A stretch of 64,000 nt of DNA from Linanthus parryae (lineage: Eukaryota; Streptophyta; Magnoliopsida; Ericales; Polemoniaceae): NCBI GenBank assembly GCA_023055425.1, contig JALGPY010000003.1, positions 53,739,891 through 53,803,890 of the forward strand, written 5' to 3'. The notes under the pieces were generated by a model. It was not told the origin of the DNA and did not search any database. It worked only from the letters and a program-made list of their open reading frames with translations. The position numbers were made by a program, and so were the translations under genes. Below, piece by piece: positions 55,968-64,000 of this stretch (within the stretch, counting starts at the first letter, position 1; each line of letters begins with the position of its first letter).

Positions 55968-58133
55968 TTAACCCCTTGTCTTTGGCAATTGGTCTACATC
56001 TAGGGGAGTGTCCGGGTCTATTCCCAATTCTTGGTAAAGTTCGGTGACCAAAACGTCCAAAAGGTGTAGGTCTTGTGTGCGTTTGTTGGCGTCGCTCCAA
56101 TCCTTCGAGCATATGAGTACCTCCAATATCTCCGAGGTTAGGCACGATCTTTTCTCCGACAAAACTCGTTTACCTGCACTAAAAGTAGATTCGGAAGGGA
56201 CTGTAGAAGCGGGAGGGGTTAGTAAATCACGTGCCATTTTAGAAACAATTGGATAAGTTCTTTCATAATTTTTCCACCAATCAAGTATATCAAAATTTTC
56301 TATGTCTTTCTCCGATACATTTATGAAATAATGTTGGTTGAGAAACAACGTTAATTCCGAGACGCAACTAGTCCCGGTGGGTGTGGCTTGTGTAGTCTTA
56401 AATAAAGAACCAATAGCGTACTTACTCTTACCCTTGCCCTTACCCTTCGGATCACTTGATGATTTTTGAGAACCACCACTAACACCAAATTTAGCAAGAT
56501 ATTTATCGTACATAACATTAAGTTCTTGTTTAACTTGTTCAATAGTTGGTGATATCACTACACCTCTATATTGGGTAGTCATGTTTTCCGAAATTTGGTT
56601 TAGCATAAAACCTAGGGAAGCATCCTTTTGTCTTGGGTCCAAAATACTTGAAAAACAAAAAATCATAGGGATCGTTTCAAAATATTTGAGAAATTTGTCT
56701 TCCATGTCGTTAACTGTCTCGTATAAAATTTCATTCTCCCTATACTGTTTAAAAGCCGCCGTTAAAAACAATAGTTGTGGAATAACGTTGTTAGTAGTAG
56801 GATAATAAACACCCGAAAGAATATTAGTTGCGTCATAAAATGGTTCAAGAAACTCTCTTAAGACACTTGCGGCGTTCCAATAATTTTGTGAAACGGATCC
56901 GGGATTGCCATTTTCATTCAAAAAACGTGTGATTGTGGTCTCATAACCTCCAACACTTTTCAACATCAAATAAGTGGAGTTCCATCTAGTCCTACAATCT
57001 CCCCCAAACCTTCTTTTTTTCTTGCCTATTTTAGCACAATAATCCTCAAAAAGTTTTTGTCTTTTGTTTGAAGACGCAATAAAGAGAATAGCATCACGAA
57101 TAGGAGAAATATACTCATCTAGTTTTTTCAAACCATCTTGTACAATTAAATTGATAATGTGACATACACAACGAACATGTTCAATTTCTTCGCGAAATGG
57201 TGTTTGTATCAAAGTTCGAATATGATCTATCGCACTATCACATGCCGATGCATTGTCAAAAGTAATTGATGTAATTCGTTGATCAATACCCCACTCTTCA
57301 ACAATATCGATTACGGCTTCTCCTATGTTTACACCGTTGTGAGGATATGCAACTTCTTGAAATGCAATAACACGTTTTTGTAAAGTCCAATTAGTGTCAA
57401 CGTAGTGTGCGGTGACGCAAATATATCCTTTGTTATTTCTACCCGACCACATATCCGAAGTGCAACCAACTATGAAATTAGAATTTAAAAATGTTTGCAT
57501 CAGTTCCGCTTTCCTCTCACTATATGTTTCCATTATATTTTTTCTAATAGTGTGTCTACTAATATGCTTATAACCCGGGCAAAAGGCGGTTTGTACTAAT
57601 GTGTCAAACTCTACGTCGTCGGTCATATTTAGAGGTTTTTCGGTGGCCATGATATAATGAGATAATGCTTTTATTGCCCTATTTTCATCGTAGACAAAAG
57701 TAACTATGTTGCCTTGTGCGTCGAATCCTAGTTGGGTTTGGAGCATCGTGTCGCCTACGGCGGGTGTATCTTTCAAAAGGTTGTGTTTATTTTTTAAATG
57801 TTTTCTCATTGATCCAAATCCACCGGTGGCATCCAATACAAAACTTGCTTTACAATGTTTGCAAACGGCCCTAAATTTTTGTTTACCTTTGTCGTCTAAG
57901 CCATCGGGTATTTTATCCATATGTTCCCAAACGGGGCTTTTTTTAGTTTTTTTCACCTTACGTGTTCTTTTGTTACTACCTAAATTCGGATCATTTTTCT
58001 CTATACCGTCAAAAGCATTAGCGGCACCATCGCCAAATAAAATGTCCATTTGATCATCAATATCAATTTCGTCGATTATGGGTACGTATTGGTTGTTTTG
58101 GTCATCAACATTTACACGAGAAGAAGAAGCCAT
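55968..58133 (-). CDS. hAT-family transposase
   Basis: 721-residue transposase that cuts and pastes hAT elements. The start at 58133 (MASSSRVNV) is preferred; an in-frame start 26 codons upstream adds a hydrophobic stretch unlike the family. Acidic N-terminus, then a BED zinc finger (C91, C94, H112, H117), RNase H-fold blocks with TSDMWS (D227) and TFDNAS (D293), CVCH (322-325) and the RW motif (R383-W384), and the C-terminal dimerisation block at about 617-679 (ARDLLTPPASTVPSESTFSA, LICSKDW). No stop or frameshift, so it may be active. The catalytic glutamate was not placed with certainty. Confidence 0.93.
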   Translation of the reverse strand: MASSSRVNVDDQNNQYVPIIDEIDIDDQMDILFGDGAANAFDGIEKNDPNLGSNKRTRKVKKTKKSPVWEHMDKIPDGLDDKGKQKFRAVCKHCKASFVLDATGGFGSMRKHLKNKHNLLKDTPAVGDTMLQTQLGFDAQGNIVTFVYDENRAIKALSHYIMATEKPLNMTDDVEFDTLVQTAFCPGYKHISRHTIRKNIMETYSERKAELMQTFLNSNFIVGCTSDMWSGRNNKGYICVTAHYVDTNWTLQKRVIAFQEVAYPHNGVNIGEAVIDIVEEWGIDQRITSITFDNASACDSAIDHIRTLIQTPFREEIEHVRCVCHIINLIVQDGLKKLDEYISPIRDAILFIASSNKRQKLFEDYCAKIGKKKRRFGGDCRTRWNSTYLMLKSVGGYETTITRFLNENGNPGSVSQNYWNAASVLREFLEPFYDATNILSGVYYPTTNNVIPQLLFLTAAFKQYRENEILYETVNDMEDKFLKYFETIPMIFCFSSILDPRQKDASLGFMLNQISENMTTQYRGVVISPTIEQVKQELNVMYDKYLAKFGVSGGSQKSSSDPKGKGKGKSKYAIGSLFKTTQATPTGTSCVSELTLFLNQHYFINVSEKDIENFDILDWWKNYERTYPIVSKMARDLLTPPASTVPSESTFSAGKRVLSEKRSCLTSEILEVLICSKDWSDANKRTQDLHLLDVLVTELYQELGIDPDTPLDVDQLPKTRG

Positions 58134-58640
58134 TTTTTTCTTATAGAAATTTGATGAAAAAAAATAAAGTTTTACAAATAAAGCACAAATAATAACACAA
58201 TCAAATAGCAAATAACAAAAAATAAAACTTACAAACTCCCAGAATAATTCTTGGAGGTGAAGCGAAACGTCGAAGATTGAAGATGCGTTGCCGAATATGG
58301 AAGATGCGTTGCTCTTTCTTGTCGAATATTGAAGACGAAAGTGTATGATGATTTTTGAGTGATTTTGATTTTTGAGAGTGTATGTGGAAATTGGAATTGA
58401 GGATTGAGGAATATGGAGATTGGAGAATGAATTTTGGAGAGTGTAGGATGATTTTTGAGTGAAGAATTGTGAGAAATGTTGAGAGAGTTTGATGAGGAAG
58501 TGTGAAAAAAATTGTAGTATGGGTTGGGTATTTATAGGTGTTAAAGGAAGGGGAGGGAAAGTGGAAAAAAAAAAAACAAAAAAAAGCCCAAACGGTCACT
58601 GACCGTTCAGGCAGGACCAACGGTCAAAAAAAAGCAACGG
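58134..58640 (-). promoter_or_regulatory. hAT transposase 5' region
   Basis: Upstream of the transposase ATG. TATTTATA-like sequence lies near 58528-58537 on the minus strand. Repeated stretches of TTGGAGA and GATTGAGGAATATGGAG type. Open frames here are not supported. Confidence 0.4.
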
Positions 58641-58818
58641 CTATTCTTTCAAAATCCGACCGTTTTTCGTCGGTTCTCGGGTCGGTTCCGGTTCCGGTTC
58701 CGAGATTTCATTAAACCGAACCGTAACCGGAGACCCCCCGGGTCCGGTTCGGTCCGGTTCATCGGGTCTTCGGTTCGGTTTCGGGTCATTTTGGCCGGTT
58801 CTATTCGTAGCGGTTTCG

Positions 58819-59517
58819 GTCCGATCCGTGAAGGATTTGGTCCGAACCGATCCGTGAAGGATAGGACTAGGATCAAGAAATATAAATCCGATCCGATCCG
58901 TCAATCCATTCGATCCGTTTATACTTATTATTATGTTATTTTTACTACTTTCATCAATATGATTTGTTATAATGGTAACTTTAACTTAGTAATGTCATTA
59001 CTTATATTGTGTTGAATAAAATAGATTTTTGATGATATAAAGAGGAAGATATTTCGTACGTTAACTAAAAATTATACTACATAATAATTTTATAATAGTG
59101 TTTACTTTGTTAGTTGAACATATTTTAAAATATTTGCGATTCGGGGATTAATCCGGTCCGATCCGCGAAACCGTGGATCCGATTGGATCCGATGTTTTGA
59201 TCTGTAAACCGGCGGATCGGATTTATTAAACCTCAATCCGGACCGATCCGATCCGTGTGCACCCCTAGGTGAAACAGTACTAGAAGCTATTACAACAACA
59301 GTCGGTTGTAATTAGTCATGAGTTTGTTAAGAGGTTAATGCCAATAGACGCATGTTATAATCTATGATGGATCAACGCACCATGGGCTGCCGAAGAATTC
59401 CAGATCATGGTTACGGTGATATCAGTCTATTCCAATAAGAGATACCCCGAGTCTTTAGAGGACCGTTTACCAAACAGCCACTTTTATACAGTTGTCGACA
59501 GTATTCTAAGATAGGGA
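58819..59517 (+). repeat. Second copy of MITE right part and R700 flank
   Basis: Repeats 54567-55264 with few differences: MITE interior, its right end CACCCCTA (59267), GGTGAAAC, and the R700 flank to GTATTCTAAGAT. In this copy the R700 sequence continues into AGGGACATG with no hAT insertion, which gives the empty site for the insertion at 55265. Confidence 0.93.
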
Positions 59518-59694
59518 CATGTATCTAGTGGTATACACAAGGAGTTACAAGTACATTAAATAGTTATAATATATCATGAGAATTAGATACACAAATTTAA
59601 GCATTGTTTGTAGTTAGTCTCACATCAATTAAACAAATACTGCTATTACTTATATTAAGTAGTTATAATATATCATGTGGTACATTTTACATGA
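59518..59694 (+). repeat. R700-related sequence, left host flank of the Helitron
   Basis: Diverged R700: GGAGTTACAAGTAC, GTTAGTCTCACATCAATTAA, CATGTGGTACATTTTACATGA. It ends at host A (59694) and resumes at 63764 after the Helitron. Confidence 0.78.
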
Positions 59695-62600
59695 CTAGTA
59701 GGCTGCACGTGCTCTGCACGTGGGTCTTTATCTTTAACATTTTGTCGAGCTAAATCAGATTTGTAAGCAGATATATTTCTAAATGAGTAGTAATACTCAA
59801 GATACAACATTACATAATGGAAAAAAATTATATCCTCTACAAACAAGTGTCACATAAATTTAATTTTCTTGATTCTGGAATCAAAATGCAATGGTAATTA
59901 CTTGATTAAGTAGAGCAATGATCTCCAATAGTAGTTGTATAGACGTGAGATTTAATTGCTACTAAGATTTCATTCAAGTTTGAACATAAAGGAAACTCCT
60001 ATACACAAATGATTACTTCTACTTGGGAATAAATTCCCTGTTATGTACCAATAGACTAATGATCTCCTCTGGACGAAGTCTAACTTAATTATTTACATTC
60101 TCAATTATCATGAGGTATCCTTCCTCAATTGCATATCTGCAATTCTACTCCAGTTACCCTTCGCTAACCATCTGATGAAGGTTTTTTAATAGCCATCCAA
60201 AGGTAGAAGCTCAGTGGGCATAGACAATTACATATTGATCAGTCAGTCTAGAAATATAATCCTAGAAATGAAGTCCCATTGAAATGAATGAGTGTCTTGG
60301 TGACCAACTCTCCTGTAGTGTCCAATATATTGAGAAACCTTTCCTTTTCTTATTTTCGTTCTAAATTAGATTCCTTTCCATGCTGAGTTGTTGGGGCAAT
60401 TTGGTCTTCCTCTGTAATGAGCACACCAATTCCGTTCCACAATGAAGTACAAATATTAAACCTTCTCATCCTAAATAAATATACATTTCTCATGAGAAAT
60501 ATATATTTTCTTTTTCTGTTGTGAGATTGCTTCAAGTAAGATAGAGGAAATTACATCAATTTTCCTCTAACCTTTCCTCTAACCTTTGTTTCTTTAGGAA
60601 TTCAATCACACACCTAAAGGGTTGCGAGTAGAAGAGCAGTTACAAACTGAGCATATAATGTTCCACTAATCAAGGCTCTATATGTCCACAATTTCAACAC
60701 TTGAAAGTAAGTTAACCAATAAGGTAAAGAAAAGTATGATGAGTAAGATATGATGTGTATTTAGGGGGCGCAAATGATCTGCTTCATACATTATGCTCAT
60801 GAAACAAACGTACAAGGAATAAAAATACCACCAAGGTCTTTCGGCGCAGGCTCACACTGATAACTGATTATATCATATCCCTTCACCTTTACCATTGCAA
60901 AATATTTCATCAATGAGTGCTCTACTCCCAATTTTAAGGACATATATGAAATCATGAGGATGATGTCCAGAAGGGGTCAGCTAATATTGAGAAAATGATA
61001 TCGATACAGGAGATTATAAAAAAAAAGGAAAAAAAATAGGGAAATTAATACAGGAAAAATAGATAGTACCAAAGAAAAAACTTTCTGTAACCCAGAATAC
61101 TAATTATTTATCATTCTATCTTTAGTCTCCTTGCTTTCTCTTTCAGAAGTCAAAAGCTGGAATAATAGATCAAATATTTATTTAAACGTAGGTAGGCATT
61201 GGTATCTTCGTAGGATTGTCACGTAATATAAATATAAAAAATATAGTTGACATAAATAAATATATAAAACAATACACACAATAACTGAAGAACATCAGAC
61301 AATACCCCCAAGGCACCAACTCAATATCAAAGGAGTATTACACCCAACTAAATCTCATGGTAATCACTCAAAAGTCATCTATAGTGGAAATGTTTGACCT
61401 GAGTTAAAGCAGAGCTCTAGCAACAAGGACAAAATAAGCTCATCGAAGAACCCGCGAGTGAAGCCTCAACCTAGTCAAGGGCTTAATCAAAAATGCAATT
61501 GCCTCTCTGCATGCTAAACAAGCAGCTTGTTACCTAACTGCTACGACATAAACTTCCGGTTATCTACAAAGGGCTAGAGCTTATAATAGAGGTAGTGGGA
61601 AAAATCAATTGGTCAACCTAGAAATTAAAAACTACGTTAGTTGCTAACTGCCTTACAATGCAACCTATTTACAAAATGGTAAGTAAACGTATACAAGTTT
61701 CATAAAAAGTTTGTATTGAAAGTGGAAAAGACTCCTATGTTTTCAATTTTTACCAAATACTAAGAATTAGTCGTTGATTAACTGTTGAGTGCCATGTATA
61801 AGATATAAAAATTAAAGAGAAAGCATAGCTAGTTTGTTACATTTTCACTCACCAAGTTTGTCCGTCAGGCTACGCTTCTGCAGTGAAGAAGGGCTTTCTC
61901 GATTCTATTCAGGTTTTCCGACAGAGAATCCTGATACTAATATCAAGAGCGGACAAACTTATGCAAGGTTGTTCCTCTTCAAACTCAACCAAAAAGGAGA
62001 GCTGAATATAAAATGGCATCTACTAAACATTGCCAGATAGAATTTCCTAACAAATTTATCATGTAACATACCCCCATGTATCTTCATCGCTAGGGTATCT
62101 TGGTAGATGTTAGCGGGAATTGGCAAGGATAAAAGATAGATCCGTGGGCAGTACCAATAAAGATAAAAAAGAAAGTGAAATGTGACATGAGGGACGGTTG
62201 GAAACCAGGCCTTTGAAATCATTGAAAAGCAAGTCTACAGTGAAACTGAAATTCTAGTTAGCTTGAAGAACACCAACAATTTTGTTTGTGGGCGTCGCTT
62301 TTGTAACTTTCAGACACCCTCCTCTAACTTCACTTCACTGTCCAAACCTCTATAGGTACCATTACAAAACCACAAGAGAATTTTTGTGAACCTAAAACCA
62401 CAAAAACCTTAGTACCCAAACACCCCTAGAGTATGTGGTTTTTGTTGTTGACAAATCCAACTTTGCAGTTACAAAATACCCTAAAACACCATCCGTTGTA
62501 AAAAAGGAAATTACTCATAAAATAGCAAACAGAATCTTGTGTATTTGAAGTTCAGTGGTAGAAAATTTGTAAAGGAAAAACCTAAGTTACCAAGATCACA

Positions 62601-63763
62601 GGTCGTTGCGGTATGCGGAACGGGAACGGGGAAACGAAACGTGATATGACATGATACGGGATACGATGGGGGTAGACTTATTTCAAATGGTCTCTAGAAT
62701 GAGACATGGTTGTACCTATATATCTGTTGTATAACTATACACATAAGTTGCTTCAATGACAAATACACAAAAGTGGGTATTAGAACATTTGGAAAAAATA
62801 CTCAAATAATTATCAGTTGTAGTGCAATTTTGATTGATTAACTAAAATGACTGCTGCATAGAAGAAAAAACCTTAAATGAAAAGTCACGAGATAGGCAGA
62901 TAAACTATAAAATAATATGACGATTATCGAAAATAAACTACCTTCTTCCTGATTTTGTTAAAGATTTCGGATCGCCCTATTTACGTTCCAGATCACAGAC
63001 GTACCGTTTCAGGTCGTTTGACCCATGAACGTGAAACACGTCCAATTCAGCGTTTCCGGTAACATAGGGGAAAAAACTAAAACCCAAAGATTGGATACTG
63101 TGTACACAACGGATCCATATACATGAGCACGTGTTAATTAATCAAGAGAAAAGTAGTATTTAGGGTATAGCATAATATTAACGACCAGACCAATGATATG
63201 TACGCGCACATAGACAGAATGGTCTATAGACATGTCTAGAGTGAATAACTCACCACTTGAAAGCGTTTATCGCAGTCACACGTCGTCCCAGCAATGTTCA
63301 TCACACACGGACTTTTACGATAGAGAACCTGCAAGTGAAATCAAAATTGATCGGGCATGACGTTCTCCAACCATGGTGCACAGGAAGGCGACCTTGTAAA
63401 AGGAATTTCGGCCATATTAGGTCGATTACATCCCTTATGTTCATTCAGGAATCGGTACTGAATTTGTTGTTTAGGTATCCCCTGTGTTTGCGATCAATCC
63501 CTGAGCCACGTTTGATGTGCAGGAACTCGATGAGAGAGGTCGTTCCCTACTAAGCCCCACACTTACTGAAGAAAAAAAACTCTAATACTGGGGTTTCGAA
63601 GTTTCATTGACGGTTCTATCTTCTGAAGGAGTCTGCTTATGGAACGGCACCCGTGCCCAGGCGGGGTGCGATTTTTCACAACTGAGGGACAAGATCTACA
63701 TTACATGCATAAGTAGGGGTATTTTAGGGATTTCGAACTCTTCAACCTTTTATATAGTAGAGA
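59695..63763 (-). mobile_element. Helitron-1a: complete non-autonomous Helitron
   Basis: 4069 bp, minus strand. The 5' end is TCTCTACTATATAAAAGG (63763 leftwards) preceded by host A. The 3' end has a hairpin (CACGTGC, loop AGA, GCACGTG), seven bases, then CTAG at 59695, followed by host T. These are the standard Helitron termini and A/T insertion site. Joining the host bases (..TACATGA and TAGAGATGAGGAGCCGAG..) restores an R700 unit, an internal empty-site proof. No Rep or helicase is encoded. Open frames (60350-60535, 61834-62040, 61959-62222) show no domain; captured gene fragments are possible but not recognised. The 5' half is duplicated at 39954-41433. Confidence 0.88.
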
Positions 63764-64000
63764 TAGAGATGAGGAGCCGAGCTCATTAGCATGAGCTTGT
63801 AACAGAGCGGTGAATTTGAATCAGTGAATCACTCCGCTTTCTTAGGCTGCCTCGACTTTTTCTAGTAAAAAAAAAGAACTGATTCTGCATTTCATTTTTA
63901 TTATTGGATTCAAAAGGGATCGAAGAAATCCAACAACATCACATAGATTGATTTTTTACCCTCTGAAAAACTCTGCTTTACACAACAAAAAAAACGCAAA
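63764..64000 (+). repeat. Right copy of the NF-YC13 3' flank
   Basis: Host flank of the Helitron: an R700 tRNA-like block, then sequence matching 41434-41670 nearly exactly. In the first copy the NF-YC13-like stop codon lies 24 bases further on, so the second copy of the gene should begin just outside the window. Confidence 0.88.

Larger units (their letters stand above)
55265..58818 (-). mobile_element. hAT transposon with transposase; right end replaced
   Basis: The left end TAGGGGTGCGATTTCGG is at 55265; the subterminal regions at both sides (55280-55475 and 58650-58815) are packed with CGGTTCGGTT/AACCGAACCG motifs. The transposase gene lies between them on the minus strand. The expected right terminus (a CACCCCTA end plus TCTAAGAT) is missing: at 58819 the sequence turns into a copy of the neighbouring MITE and its flank. 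The MITE-derived right end at 59267 (CACCCCTA) could serve as a substitute. Confidence 0.82.

Overview
The window is a piece of a large, repeat-rich flowering-plant nuclear chromosome. The evidence is eukaryotic throughout: Ty1/copia and Ty3/gypsy LTR retrotransposons, an L1-type LINE, Helitrons, hAT elements, MITEs, a plant mobile domain gene and a plant NF-YC/DPB3-type histone-fold gene. There is no operon structure, rRNA or CRISPR. The species cannot be named from the sequence. Almost everything is transposon, and most elements are nested and broken, as in pericentromeric or other gene-poor heterochromatin.

Left third (1-23.3 kb). A copia element (copia-1, minus strand, 1-7003) runs off the left edge; its gag-pol, initiator-Met PBS and complete 5' LTR are visible. 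It sits inside a Tat/Ogre-like Ty3/gypsy element (Tat-A, minus strand, 7004-19775). Tat-A shows gag, protease, RT, two RNase H domains, integrase, a 52-bp tandem array after pol, and an accessory gene on the opposite strand. A solo Athila-type LTR (15.1-16.9 kb) interrupts its protease and is flanked by a 200-bp direct duplication. Tat-A in turn interrupts an L1-type LINE (19776-23312, plus strand).

Middle (23.3-44.5 kb). The 3' end of a plus-strand Athila element (PPT and LTR, to 27886) is bracketed by an unexplained 186-bp inverted repeat. Next come the pol of a minus-strand Athila element (28-32.2 kb), a second copia copy (copia-2, 32238-37343), and the 3' end of a second Tat-like element (Tat-B, to 39953). 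Tat-B carries the N-terminal half of the same kind of antisense gene, here recognisably a plant mobile domain protein. After Tat-B come half a Helitron and the only ordinary cellular gene, an NF-YC13/DPB3-like subunit of DNA polymerase epsilon (41694-42102, minus strand). It has a 2-nt frameshift but keeps two E2F-like sites in its promoter. An AT-rich Helitron-like stretch and a LINE tail follow.

Right third (44.5-64 kb). The ground material is a degenerate tandem family with units of about 700 bp (called R700 here), each carrying a tRNA-like block. Inserted in it are a MITE with a tRNA-derived SINE, a copia remnant, an Athila LTR fragment, an L1-derived retroposon, a hAT MITE with a perfect 8-bp target duplication, an apparently intact hAT transposase gene (55968-58133) and a complete 4.07-kb non-autonomous Helitron (59695-63763). 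The last 1.7 kb repeats 39954-41670 almost exactly, so the NF-YC13 3' flank lies in a segmental duplication. A second copy of that gene is predicted just beyond position 64000.

The most system-like observation is the pair of Tat elements with an antisense accessory gene: Tat-B holds the mobile-domain half and Tat-A the spliced, coiled-coil C-terminal half.
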